Source: Bin80 sp964291275 (GTDB lineage Bacteria; Bacteroidota; Rhodothermia; Rhodothermales; Bin80). From it: a stretch of 64,000 bases of DNA. This document shows, piece after piece, positions 55,601 through 64,000 of the stretch (the stretch's first letter is position 1; the number at the start of each line of letters is the position of its first letter). Both the position numbers and the translations under genes were made by a program. The notes beneath the pieces are model-generated. The model worked only from the letters and a program-made list of their open reading frames with translations. It was not told the origin of the DNA and did not search any database. The DNA is taken from positions 682,001 through 746,000 of the forward strand of contig OZ219800.1 in the NCBI GenBank assembly GCA_964291275.2, written 5' to 3'.

Positions 55601-57171
55601 GATCACCGACGGCACGGCGGAGCCCGGCGATTATGCCCCATCAGGTTCGAGCAGTATCACGATTTCGAATGGTGCGTTAAGCGGGACACTGGCCATTCAG
55701 ACTAACGAAGATGATGCGGAGAGGGACGATGATACCTTCACGGTTTCGCTCGGTACGCTGCCGTCTGGCTTGGCTCCGGGGAGTCCGTCGTCGGTGGAGA
55801 TCACGATCGAGGACGATGATAAGCTGCCGACAACGGTCGACTTGGCGGCGTCGCCGAACCCGGTGGAGGAGGGAGAGATTGTCACGATCACGGCGACGCT
55901 CTCCGAGGCAGCGTCTGCGGAGGTGACGGTTCCGGTGACGATCACCGACGGCACGGCGGAGCCCGGCGATTATGCCCCATCAGGTTCGAGCAGTATCACG
56001 ATTTCGAATGGTGCGTTAAGCGGGACACTGGCCATTCAGACTAACGAAGATGATGCGGAGAGGGACGATGATACCTTCACGGTTTCGCTCGGTACGCTGC
56101 CGTCTGGCTTGGCTCCGGGGAGTCCGTCGTCGGTGGAGATCACGATCGAGGACGATGATAAGCTGCCGACAACGGTCGACTTGGCGGCGTCGCCGAACCC
56201 GGTGGAGGAGGGAGAGATTGTCACGATCACGGCGACGCTCTCCGAGGCAGCGTCTGCGGAGGTGACGATTCCGGTGACGATCACCGACGGCACGGCGGAG
56301 CCCGGCGATTATGCCCCATCAGGTTCGAGCAGTATCACGATTTCGAATGGTGCGTTAAGCGGGACACTGGCCATTCAGACTAACGAAGATGATGCGGAGA
56401 GGGACGATGATACCTTCACGGTTTCGCTCGGTACGCTGCCGTCTGGCTTGGCTCCGGGGAGTCCGTCGTCGGTGGAGATCACGATCGAGGACGATGATAA
56501 GCTGCCGACAACGGTCGACTTGGCGGCGTCGCCGAACCCGGTGGAGGAGGGAGAGATTGTCACGATCACGGCGACGCTCTCCGAGGCAGCGTCTGCGGAA
56601 GTGACGATTCCGGTGACGATCACCGACGGCACGGCGGAGCCCGGCGATTATGCCCCATCAGGTTCGAGCAGTATCACGATTTCGAATGGTGCGTTAAGCG
56701 GGACACTGGCCATTCAGACTAACGAAGATGATGCGGAGAGGGACGATGATACCTTCACGGTTTCGCTCGGTACGCTGCCGTCTGGCTTGGCTCCGGGGAG
56801 TCCGTCGTCGGTGGAGATCACGATCGAGGACGATGATAAGCTGCCGACAACGGTCGACTTGGCGGCGTCGCCGAACCCGGTGGAGGAGGGAGAGATTGTC
56901 ACGATCACGGCGACGCTCTCCGAGGCAGCGTCTGCGGAGGTGACGGTTCCGGTGACGATCACCGACGGCACGGCGGAGCCCGGCGATTATGCCCCATCAG
57001 GTTCGAGCAGTATCACGATTTCGAATGGTGCGTTAAGCGGGACACTGGCCATTCAGACTAACGAAGATGATGCGGAGAGGGACGATGATACCTTCACGGT
57101 TTCGCTCGGTACGCTGCCGTCTGGCTTGGCTCCGGGGAGTCCGTCGTCGGTGGAGATCACGATCGAGGACG
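52494..57171 (+). repeat. fourteen tandem 339-bp Calx-beta units
   Basis: The landmark GATGATAAGCTGCCGACAAC recurs at 52494, 52829, 53168, 53507, 53846, 54185, 54459 and every 339 bp to 56832; the array ends at 57171. Twelve units are 339 bp, one is 335 bp (4-bp deletion) and one is 274 bp (65-bp deletion). Units are almost identical; the main difference is an A/G switch giving I or V in TIPVTITDGT or TVPVTITDGT. Each encodes 113 residues (PNPVEEGEIVTITATLSEAA, DDAERDDDTFTVSLGTLPSG). Confidence 0.95.
52598..54349 (+). CDS. giant autotransporter, frame-shifted middle segment (Calx-beta units)
   Basis: This open frame carries the Calx-beta repeats following the 4-bp deletion. It has no signal peptide, starts at an arbitrary internal ATG and ends at 54349 after a 65-bp deletion near 54282 shifts the frame again. 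It is part of the same ancestral gene and probably not translated independently. Confidence 0.55.
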   Translation: MTIPVTITDGTAEPGDYAPSGSSSITISNGALSGTLAIQTNEDDAERDDDTFTVSLGTLPSGLAPGSPSSVEITIEDDDKLPTTVDLAASPNPVEEGEIVTITATLSEAASAEVTVPVTITDGTAEPGDYAPSGSSSITISNGALSGTLAIQTNEDDAERDDDTFTVSLGTLPSGLAPGSPSSVEITIEDDDKLPTTVDLAASPNPVEEGEIVTITATLSEAASAEVTIPVTITDGTAEPGDYAPSGSSSITISNGALSGTLAIQTNEDDAERDDDTFTVSLGTLPSGLAPGSPSSVEITIEDDDKLPTTVDLAASPNPVEEGEIVTITATLSEAASAEVTVPVTITDGTAEPGDYAPSGSSSITISNGALSGTLAIQTNEDDAERDDDTFTVSLGTLPSGLAPGSPSSVEITIEDDDKLPTTVDLAASPNPVEEGEIVTITATLSEAASAEVTVPVTITDGTAEPGDYAPSGSSSITISNGALSGTLAIQTNEDDAERDDDTFTVSLGTLPSGLAPGSPSSVEITIEDDDKLPTTVDLAASPNPVEEGEIVTITATLSEAADRFEQYHDFEWCVKRDTGHSD

Positions 57172-60100
57172 ATGATAAGCTGCTGACCGTGGACATCACG
57201 GGCGTTCCGAGCCCGATCAACAGCACGGATGCCTTCACGGCGACCTTTACCTTCTCCGAGCCTGTAACGGGTTTTGAGACGGGGGATGTGGTTGTCACGG
57301 GCGGGAACAAGGGCGCCTTCACTGCGGTGAATGCGACCGAGTATACGCTGGTGGTAACGCCGTCTGGTGGTGCAGATGTGGTGGTCACGGTGGCTGCGGA
57401 TGCGGCGACGGACGGGCTCAATACGGGTCCGTCTTCGGCGGAATCTGTCACGGCAGTTTGGGATGCAACGGCGCTGACCGTGGACATCACGGGTGTGCCG
57501 GACAAGATCAATAATAGCACGAGCGCCTTCACGGCGACCTTTACCTTCTCCGAGCCTGTAACGGGTTTTGAGACGGGGGATGTGAGCATCACCGGCGGTA
57601 CGGGGAGCGGTTTCTCTGGTAGTGGAGACACCTATACGCTGGAGGTGACGCCGGACGGTGGTGCAGATGTGGTTGTCACGGTGGCTGCGGATGCGGCGAC
57701 GGACGGGCTCAATACGGGTCCGTCTTCGGCGGTCACGGCTACGGCGGTTTGGGATGCAACGGCGCCGAGCGTGGCCATCACGGGCGTGCCGGACAAGATC
57801 AATAGCACGGATGCCTTCACGGCGACCTTTACCTTCTCCGAGCCTGTAACGGGTTTTGAGACGGGGGATGTGGTTGTCACCGGCGGTACGGGGAGCGGTT
57901 TCTCTGGTAGCGGAGACACTTATACGCTGGTGGTGACGCCGAGCGGCGATGCAGATGTGATTGTCACGGTGGCCGCGGGTGCGGCGACGGACGGACTCAA
58001 TACGGGTCCGTCTTCGGAGGAATCTGTCACGGCGGTTTGGGATGCAACGGCGCCGAGCGTGGACATCACGGGTGTGCCGAGCCCGATCAACAGCACGGAT
58101 GCCTTCACGGCGACCTTTACCTTCGACGAGGAGGTGACGGACTTTGAGGCTGGGGATGTGAGTGTCACCGGCGGTACGGGGAGCGGTTTCTCTGGTAGCG
58201 GAGACACCTATACGCTGGTGGTGACGCCGTCTGGTGGTGCAGATGTGGTGGTCACGGTGGCTGCGGATGCGGCGACGGACGGGCTCAATACGGGCCCGTC
58301 TTCGGAGGAATCTGTCACGGCGGTTTGGGATGCAACGGCGCCGACCGTGGCCATCACGGGTGTGCCGAGCCCGATCAACAGCACGGATGCCTTCACGGCG
58401 ACCTTTACCTTCTCCGAGCCTGTAACGGGTTTTGAGACGGGGGATGTGGTTGTCACGGGCGGGAACAAGGGCGCCTTCACGGCGGTGAGCGCGTCCGAGT
58501 ATACGCTGGTGGTAACGCCGTCTGGTGGTGCAGATGTGGTTGTCACGGTGACCGCGGATGCGGCGACGGACGGGCTCAATACGGGCCCGTCTTCGGAGGA
58601 ATCTGTCACGGCGGTTTGGGACGCAGCGGCGCTGACCGTGGACATCACGGGCGTGCCGAGCCCGATCAGTAGCACGAGCGCCTTCACGGCGACCTTTACG
58701 TTTTCGAAGGATGTAACGGGTTTTGAGACGGGGGATGTGGGTGTCACGGGCGGGAGCAAGGGCGCCTTCAGTGCGGTGAGCGCGGCCGAGTATACGCTGG
58801 TGGTGACGCCGGCCGGTGGTGCAGATGTGGTGGTCACGGTGGCCGCGGATGCGGCGACGGACGGGCTCAATACGGGTCCGTCTTCGGCGGTCACGGCTAC
58901 GGCGGTTTGGGATGCAACGGCGCCGAGTGTGGCCATCACGGGCGTGCCGGACAAGATCAATAGTACGGATGCCTTCACGGCGACCTTTACCTTCGACGAG
59001 GCGGTGACAGGTTTTGAGGCGGGGGATGTGGAGGTTACCGGCGGGAGCAAGGGCGCCTTCACCGCAGTGAACACGGTCGAATATACGCTGGAGGTGACGC
59101 CGACTGGTGGTTCAGATGTGGTTGTCACGGTGGCCGCGGATGCGGCGACGGACGGGCTCAATACGGGTCCGTCTTCGGCGGTCACGGCTACGGCGGTTTG
59201 GGATGCAGCGCCGATGGTCACTTTGAGTGCGTCACCGCTTTCGGTAGTTGAGGGGGGTACGATTACGGTAACAGCAACACTATCGGAGGAGTTGCCGAAC
59301 CCGGTGACGATTGATTTGACGGATACGCACGTAACGACGGAACCGGCGGATTATGTTCCCCTTGTGAGCATCACGATTGCCGGTGGAGAGCTGACGGGGT
59401 CGGGGGATTTGGTGACGAGTGATGATGATATTGCTGAATCGGACGAGACGTTCACGCTTGCACTGGGGGATTTGCCTGCGGGGTTGGCCCCTGGGGATCC
59501 GTCTTTGGTGGAGCTCACGATTTTGGATGATGGAGATATTCCTCCTCCGGCAGAGGTATCCCTGTCCGTGGATCCGGAAGAGATTGACGAGGGGGGATCG
59601 ATTACGGTGGTGCTGCAGTTGAGCGAAGTATTAACGACCGATGTCGTGGTTCCGTTGACGTATCCTCCGGGGACGACTGCGGAACCGGAAGATTACACGG
59701 CGCTTGGGAGTGTGACCATACCTGGTGGTCAGAACACGGGAACGGGTCAGATTGCGACTGTTGTGGACACCGATACCGAAGACGAGACCTTTATCGTGGC
59801 CTTGGGGAGTCTGCCATTGGAGCTGGTGGCGGGCAGAGAGACATCGCAGTTGGTGACGATCCGGGATATTTTTCCACCGAGGGACGTGCGTTTACATCTG
59901 TCGGCGACGCCCAATCCGGTTGATGAGGGTGATGAGGTCACGTTGACGGTGGAGCTGGCGGAGGCGTTGTTGACGGCGGTGACGATCCCGTTGGTGTTGA
60001 CCGATATCACTGCGGATGGGCAGGATTACCGGGCATCTTCGCCGGCCCAGGTGGAGATCGAGGCCGGGGGTACGCGCGGGACTTATGTGGTTTCCATTCT

Positions 60101-63083
60101 TCAGGATCATGTTGCGGAGGGAAGCGAGACGTTCACGGTGGCGTTCGGCACGCTGCCGGATGGCGTGGTGGACGGGGATCCGCCAGAAGAAGTGGAGGTA
60201 ACGATCATGGACGACGATGAGGCAGGGATTGACGCACCGCCCTCTGTATCGATATTGGAGGGAAGTACAGGAGCCTTCGAGGTTTCGCTGACCTCGGAGC
60301 CCCTGGATGCGGTAACGCTGACGCTGACCGGTTATTCGGGGAGCGACCTGACCCCGACCCCTCCGAGTCTGATCTTCACGCCCGGAGACTGGAGTCAGTC
60401 CCGGCAGGTGATGCTGATCGCTGCGGAGGATCTTGATTTTGCTGATGATGAGGTGGCGTTGATCCTATCTGCGACCGGGGGCGACTACACGGGCAAGGAG
60501 GTTCGGGTTCGGGTGACCATCAGGGACAATGATAAGCCGGATATTAATGTCCCTGCACTGGTGACGGTTGAGGAAGGGGGCTTGCAGACCTTTGCGGTTG
60601 CGCTCACCACCGAGCCTTCCGGCAACGTGACGGTGACGCTCCCCGCTGTTATGGGGGATCTATCGCTATCTCCAGCGAATCTGACGTTCACGCCGGGTAG
60701 CTGGGATACGCCCCATACGGTCACCCTGATGGCGGACGAGGATGAGGATTTTGAGGATGATCAAGAGGCGATCACCTTGATCGCCAGCGGGGGCGGTTAT
60801 ACGGGCGTAACGCGTTCAGTCGAGGTCACGATCAGGGACAATGATGAGCCGGATATCGTGGCCGTGACGGAAGTGACGATGGAAGAGGGGGGGATACACC
60901 CGTTTGGTGTCAGTCTATCCGCCCGGCCATCGGGTTCGGTGGAGGTGTCTTTTAGTGGGCATGCGGGAACGCAGCTGACGCTGGACCGGAGCCTGCTCAC
61001 CTTCACGACCACGAACTGGAACATTCCCCAGACGGTGATGCTGACCGCAGGGGAGGACGACAATGACTTTGGGACGGATCATGTGGAGCTGATGCTCGCG
61101 GCATTTGGCGGCGGTTACGACAATATTACCCATACAACCAGTGTCACGATCACCGATAACGATGAGCGTGCGCGTCCGCTGGAGCTTTCCATCTATGATC
61201 AGCGGGGATCGGAGGATGCGGGTACCCTCCGCTTGGACATAGAGTTGAGTCAAGCAACCGACAAGACGGTAACGGTGCAGTATGAGACGGTGGATGTGGA
61301 GGCTGAGGCGGGTGTGGACTATACGGCATCACGCGGGATTGTGATTTTTGGTCCGGGATCAACCCGGGGAACGATTATGATTGACCTTGTGGATGACAGC
61401 ATTCTGGAGGAGATGGAGCGGTTTGAGGTAACGCTGTCGAGTCCTCGGAATGCAATCATTGCGCGTGGTACGGGAACCGGCACCATACTGGACAATGATG
61501 GGGGCGCGTATCTTCGGATAGATGATGCGCTGGCGCTGGAAGAGGAGCGGGTGGTTCAGTTCCGGGTATCGCTGTCGCATCCGCAGTCGCGGATGGTATC
61601 GGCGACCTACCGGACGCAGGATGGGACGGCGAAGGCGGGTGAGGACTATGCGGCATCTTCGGGGGTGGTGATGCTGCCTCCCGGGAGCACGGAAGCCGTG
61701 ATAGCCGTTCCGCTCTTGAAGGATGGGTTTGACTGGCGGGAGGAGACGTTCACGGTCCATCTGGTGTCTTCGAAGCAGGTGAAGCTTGGGAAGTCGGTGG
61801 GGGTGGCGACGATTCAGGAGTCGACCACGACGGGTGAGGGGATCCTGGAGGCTTATGCCGCGCGATTTGTGCGGACGTTCTCAACGCAGGTCGTCGATGC
61901 ATTGGGGGAGCGGTTCCGTTCAGGGACGACGGGTGCGTCTTGTGGCGCGGCAGCGCGCGCAGAGATGGCGCAGCTTTGGCACGCGTCTTCTTCATGGGAT
62001 CCATCTCTGGGCGAGTTGTTGGCGGGATGCCGGATGTCGGCGATCCCCTACCGTGATTCGTTGAGCGTGTGGGGGCGGGGTGCGTTCCGGCATTTCAATG
62101 GTCGGGATGTGGATGCGTTGACACTCGATGGGGAAGTCACGACGGGGATGTTGGGGTTGGACTATCGTTGGAAGCGGGTATTGGCGGGCGTGCTTTTTGC
62201 GCACAGTCAGGGGGACGGTTCATTTGAGGTGATTGAGCAGTCGGGCGCGATCACAGCGGGGTTGACGGGCATCTATCCGTATGTATCGTATGCCCGTGCG
62301 GGATGGGATGTATGGTTGAGTGCAGGCATGGGACGCGGGCAGGCGAAGGTACTGGAACTTGAAGGCGATCTGGTATCCCGGTTTGGTGCGATGGGGGTAC
62401 AGGGGGCATTGGTGTCAAGCGGTGCGGTTGGGTTGAGCTACCATGGAGATATACTGGTAACGGATGCCGAGATCAAGGCGCATGGTGTGGAGGCGGAGGT
62501 GTATCGTGTACGGGCCGGCGTGGAAGCAAATGCAAGGCTCGGCGATGGATTGCGTCCGTACGTAATGGCAAATGTGCGTCGCGATGGCGGGAGTGCGGAG
62601 ACGGGGGTGGGCCTGGAGTTTGGCGGAGGGGTACGGGTTGTGTATCCGGCGTGGCGTTTGCGGGGGGAGGTGCACACCCAGGGACTGGTGATGCATACCG
62701 CGGAGGCGTTCACCGAGTGGGGATTCTCGGGATCGCTGCAGGTGGGCATGGAATTGGAGGGGTTGATGGTGCGTGTGCGGCCATCGTGGGGACGGGGACA
62801 CGGGATGCGACTGAATCGTCAGCAGACAATTTTGGATGCAGTGCCACTGGGAACTCACACGCATCGGACCGAGCTGGAACTGGGATACGGTATTCCGTGG
62901 AGAAAGGGCTCGGCCCGGCCTGTCATGGGGGTGACCCAGTCACGGCAGGGTACGATATACCGGTTCGGTGGCGAACTCCGCCCATGGGAACAACTGACCT
63001 TCTCAGTCTATGGACTGGCACATGGCCACAAAAATGCAATGGATGACATCGGAGTGAATCTGAGAGGAATTCTTCAATATTAG
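54285..63083 (+). CDS. giant autotransporter, C-terminal segment (Calx-beta, Ig-like, beta-barrel)
   Basis: After the 65-bp deletion the frame runs 2900 residues without a stop; an open but meaningless frame extends back to 54081. In order: eight Calx-beta units; seven ~95-residue bacterial Ig-like domains at 57180-59210 (VDITGVPSPINSTDAFTATF, SGGADVVVTVAADAATDGLN); more divergent Calx-beta and related domains to 61800; a linker; then a ~300-residue C-terminal barrel from about 62040 (DSLSVWGRGAFRHFNG, SVYGLAHGHKNAMDDI, ending GILQY). This is an autotransporter layout, so the repeats would be exposed outside the cell. The total gene, if in frame, would encode roughly 3980 residues. Confidence 0.8.
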   Translation, partial: TGSSSITISNGALSGTLAIQTNEDDAERDDDTFTVSLGTLPSGLAPGSPSSVEITIEDDDKLPTTVDLAASPNPVEEGEIVTITATLSEAASAEVTVPVTITDGTAEPGDYAPSGSSSITISNGALSGTLAIQTNEDDAERDDDTFTVSLGTLPSGLAPGSPSSVEITIEDDDKLPTTVDLAASPNPVEEGEIVTITATLSEAASAEVTIPVTITDGTAEPGDYAPSGSSSITISNGALSGTLAIQTNEDDAERDDDTFTVSLGTLPSGLAPGSPSSVEITIEDDDKLPTTVDLAASPNPVEEGEIVTITATLSEAASAEVTIPVTITDGTAEPGDYAPSGSSSITISNGALSGTLAIQTNEDDAERDDDTFTVSLGTLPSGLAPGSPSSVEITIEDDDKLPTTVDLAASPNPVEEGEIVTITATLSEAASAEVTIPVTITDGTAEPGDYAPSGSSSITISNGALSGTLAIQTNEDDAERDDDTFTVSLGTLPSGLAPGSPSSVEITIEDDDKLPTTVDLAASPNPVEEGEIVTITATLSEAASAEVTVPVTITDGTAEPGDYAPSGSSSITISNGALSGTLAIQTNEDDAERDDDTFTVSLGTLPSGLAPGSPSSVEITIEDDDKLPTTVDLAASPNPVEEGEIVTITATLSEAASAEVTIPVTITDGTAEPGDYAPSGSSSITISNGALSGTLAIQTNEDDAERDDDTFTVSLGTLPSGLAPGSPSSVEITIEDDDKLPTTVDLAASPNPVEEGEIVTITATLSEAASAEVTIPVTITDGTAEPGDYAPSGSSSITISNGALSGTLAIQTNEDDAERDDDTFTVSLGTLPSGLAPGSPSSVEITIEDDDKLPTTVDLAASPNPVEEGEIVTITATLSEAASAEVTVPVTITDGTAEPGDYAPSGSSSITISNGALSGTLAIQTNEDDAERDDDTFTVSLGTLPSGLAPGSPSSVEITIEDDDKLLTVDITGVPSPINSTDAFTATFTFSEPVTGFETGDVVVTGGNKGAFTAVNATEYTLVVTPSGGADVVVTVAADAATDGLNTGPSSAESVTAVWDATALTVDITGVPDKINNSTSAFTATFTFSEPVTGFETGDVSITGGTGSGFSGSGDTYTLEVTPDGGADVVVTVAADAATDGLNTGPSSAVTATAVWDATAPSVAITGVPDKINSTDAFTATFTFSEPVTGFETGDVVVTGGTGSGFSGSGDTYTLVVTPSGDADVIVTVAAGAATDGLNTGPSSEESVTAVWDATAPSVDITGVPSPINSTDAFTATFTFDEEVTDFEAGDVSVTGGTGSGFSGSGDTYTLVVTPSGGADVVVTVAADAATDGLNTGPSSEESVTAVWDATAPTVAITGVPSPINSTDAFTATFTFSEPVTGFETGDVVVTGGNKGAFTAVSASEYTLVVTPSGGADVVVTVTADAATDGLNTGPSSEESVTAVWDAAALTVDITGVPSPISSTSAFTATFTFSKDVTGFETGDVGVTGGSKGAFSAVSAAEYTLVVTPAGGADVVVTVAADAATDGLNTGPSSAVTATAVWDATAPSVAITGVPDKINSTDAFTATFTFDEAVTGFEAGDVEVTGGSKGAFTAVNTVEYTLEVTPTGGSDVVVTVAADAATDGLNTGPSSAVTATAVWDAAPMVTLSASPLSVVEGGTITVTATLSEELPNPVTIDLTDTHVTTEPADYVPLVSITIAGGELTGSGDLVTSDDDIAESDETFTLALGDLPAGLAPGDPSLVELTILDDGDIPPPAEVSLSVDPEEIDEGGSITVVLQLSEVLTTDVVVPLTYPPGTTAEPEDYTALGSVTIPGGQNTGTGQIATVVDTDTEDETFIVALGSLPLELVAGRETSQLVTIRDIFPPRDVRLHLSATPNPVDEGDEVTLTVELAEALLTAVTIPLVLTDITADGQDYRASSPAQVEIEAGGTRGTYVVSILQDHVAEGSETFTVAFGTLPDGVVDGDPPEEVEVTIMDDDEAGIDAPPSVSILEGSTGAFEVSLTSEPLDAVTLTLTGYSGSDLTPTPPSLIFTPGDWSQSRQVMLIAAEDLDFADDEVALILSATGGDYTGKEVRVRVTIRDNDKPDINVPALVTVEEGGLQTFAVALTTEPSGNVTVTLPAVMGDLSLSPANLTFTPGSWDTPHTVTLMADEDEDFEDDQEAITLIASGGGYTGVTRSVEVTIRDNDEPDIVAVTEVTMEEGGIHPFGVSLSARPSGSVEVSFSGHAGTQLTLDRSLLTFTTTNWNIPQTVMLTAGEDDNDFGTDHVELMLAAFGGGYDNITHTTSVTITDNDERARPLELSIYDQRGSEDAGTLRLDIELSQATDKTVTVQYETVDVEAEAGVDYTASRGIVIFGPGSTRGTIMIDLVDDSILEEMERFEVTLSSPRNAIIARGTGTGTILDNDGGAYLRIDDALALEEERVVQFRVSLSHPQSRMVSATYRTQDGTAKAGEDYAASSGVVMLPPGSTEAVIAVPLLKDGFDWREETFTVHLVSSKQVKLGKSVGVATIQESTTTGEGILEAYAARFVRTFSTQVVDALGERFRSGTTGASCGAAARAEMAQLWHASSSWDPSLGELLAGCRMSAIPYRDSLSVWGRGAFRHFNGRDVDALTLDGEVTTGMLGLDYRWKRVLAGVLFAHSQGDGSFEVIEQSGAITAGLTGIYPYVSYARAGWDVWLSAGMGRGQAKVLELEGDLVSRFGAMGVQGALVSSGAVGLSYHGDILVTDAEIKAHGVEAEVYRVRAGVEANARLGDGLRPYVMANVRRDGGSAETGVGLEFGGGVRVVYPAWRLRGEVHTQGLVMHTAEAFTEWGFSGSLQVGMELEGLMVRVRPSWGRGHGMRLNRQQTILDAVPLGTHTHRTELELGYGIPWRKGSARPVMGVTQSRQGTIYRFGGELRPWEQLTFSVYGLAHGHKNAMDDIGVNLRGILQY

Positions 63084-63120
63084 CAGCCTATGTATAAAGT
63101 AGAGAGTCTAGGAATCCTAG

Positions 63121-63150
63121 GGTTCTACCACGAATATTGTGGATAGAACC
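63121..63150 (+). terminator. probable terminator hairpin after the autotransporter gene
   Basis: GGTTCTACCAC and GTGGATAGAACC form an 11-bp stem with one bulge around a GAATATT loop, 38 bp after the stop. A short T-run (GGTTTTTG) follows a few bases later. A CTAGGAATCCTAG palindrome precedes it. Confidence 0.55.
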
Positions 63151-63233
63151 AAATGGTTTTTGCATCCAGATGTGGTATCTTATTGGCGGGACTTGTAATT
63201 CATTATAGGTCCACGAAATTTGAGACCTTACCA

Positions 63234-64000
63234 ATGAAATATGTCTCATGCGTATTTGCAGGGATGGTGTTTGCAATGTCGGCATGGGGGCAATCTAGAT
63301 CGGAGGGATGTCCTTCAAGCCTGCAGGTGGTTGCGGGGATGTCCTCGCTGATTGACTGTGCTTTGCAGACGGAATTTCACACATATCAGTGGACAAGTAA
63401 GGATCCGTCTTGGCTGGCCTACTTGAGTGACGTAACCGCGGCGGCCCCCCATTTCCATGCGCCTGTGGAGGTTGAAATGCCTTACCACATAGTGTACAGT
63501 CGTCTGGTTTTTGATGACGAGGGAGCGGTTGTGGATCAGGGAGTGATTTCAATTTCTGTCCATCGGTCGGGGGAATCTGTGGTGTTGGAAGACGTGCAGC
63601 GTTCATGGTCAGGGAGTACAGCGTCTATGGATATCTCGTCTGATGGGATATCAGAGCCAGCGGAAAGTGAGGTGCTTTTTTTGCGCTGTGTGCCGCAAAT
63701 CACAGCTAATAGTGGGGAGATGGTAGAGATTCCATGTACCGGGCTTCATTCATCGGAGGGACTGCTGGAGTACCGGGTTGAGTTGGACTGGCCTCCGCAC
63801 AGTGAGACAAAATTTCTTGGCGTGGGGGCGTTCAACTATTCTGTTCGTGCCCCCGTGATTCATGAGACCGCATCCGTTCGTATGCTTGAGATCATTGCCC
63901 AGGTTCCGGGAGCGGAGCAGGAGGTCTCCGTGCCTGTGGAGGTTCATGTTGTTAATCGGGCACCGATGCTCACCTGCGAGGATCTCGTTATAGACGAGGC
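63234..64000 (+). CDS. secreted protein of unknown function (partial, runs off the window)
   Basis: From MKYVSCVFAGMVFAMSAWGQ, a clean signal peptide, the frame stays open to the window end (255 codons). Paired cysteines occur (EGCPSSL, SSLIDCALQ, LRCVPQI, IPCTGLH, LTCEDL). The body is rich in beta-strand patterns (MPYHIVYSRLVFDDEGAVVD, VSVPVEVHVVNRAPMLTCED); VNRAP followed by a new domain suggests an Ig/cadherin-like surface protein. It lies after the autotransporter in the same orientation and may be another exported protein. Confidence 0.7.
   Translation, partial: MKYVSCVFAGMVFAMSAWGQSRSEGCPSSLQVVAGMSSLIDCALQTEFHTYQWTSKDPSWLAYLSDVTAAAPHFHAPVEVEMPYHIVYSRLVFDDEGAVVDQGVISISVHRSGESVVLEDVQRSWSGSTASMDISSDGISEPAESEVLFLRCVPQITANSGEMVEIPCTGLHSSEGLLEYRVELDWPPHSETKFLGVGAFNYSVRAPVIHETASVRMLEIIAQVPGAEQEVSVPVEVHVVNRAPMLTCEDLVIDE

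Noticed and set aside
58208..59221. 337-codon minus-strand ORF rich in T, V, S and A, plus many 85-codon ORFs every 339 bp
   Set aside because: These are antisense shadows of the Ig-like and Calx-beta repeats; their periodicity follows the sense gene.
1..64000. tRNA and rRNA genes
   Set aside because: No T-loop/acceptor combination or rRNA-like stretch was recognised by eye; a tRNAscan run would settle this.

Overview
This window comes from a Gram-negative bacterium. A Bacteroidota/Rhodothermota-type relative is likely: it has a DUF5916 outer-membrane-type protein, propeller lipoproteins, a Calx-beta/Ig-like autotransporter, PurS, a PssA/Psd pair and weak ribosome binding sites. This placement is an inference from gene content; no rRNA or tRNA gene was seen. 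The window is a housekeeping chromosome crowded with mobile DNA: an IS1380-type element, three ISL3 elements, an ISNCY/IS5-type element, an IS1634-type element plus a decayed relative, a 2.1-kb DDE element, an unusual two-gene IS256-like element and two group II introns.

Layout. 0.5-2.1 kb is an IS1380-type transposase. 2.6-4.5 kb is a Fic protein with four ~182-bp tandem repeats upstream. 4.7-11.1 kb is a tightly overlapping minus-strand operon, obgE-rluD-hisS-lgt-PLP decarboxylase-rlmB, with rnhA divergent. 12.0-17.6 kb holds a candidate undescribed system: a membrane leucine-rich-repeat protein whose cytoplasmic tail looks like GrpE, a short Hsp70 without lid, a truncated paralogue, and a TerB plus J-like protein lacking HPD. 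18.0-20.0 kb is a ydeI-like gene split by ISL3 copy A. Then come a DUF5916 protein, ISL3 copy C, psd-pssA-purS, mtaB, a lipoprotein, the ISNCY-type element and an M24B peptidase. 33.4-37.4 kb is a lipoprotein FKBP gene split by an IS that is itself split by ISL3 copy B. 37.4-42.6 kb is galK, a DapA-family lyase/aldolase and a kinase-M23-aminotransferase fusion.

42.7-51.0 kb is one two-ORF IS256-like element bounded by matching inverted repeats. Its first ORF looks like a transposase paralogue that has lost its catalytic residues. Its second ORF is the catalytic transposase, broken by a group II intron that carries a second group II intron (a twintron) and by an IS1634-type element. Target duplications and reading frames let the original genes be rebuilt. 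51.1-63.1 kb is a giant Calx-beta/Ig-like autotransporter gene with an 11-G tract, fourteen 339-bp repeats and two frame-breaking deletions. The window ends inside another secreted protein.

The most interesting signals are the Hsp70/GrpE/TerB membrane chaperone operon, the IS256-like element with a probably non-catalytic partner ORF, the group II twintron, and the phase-variation hallmarks of the giant surface protein.
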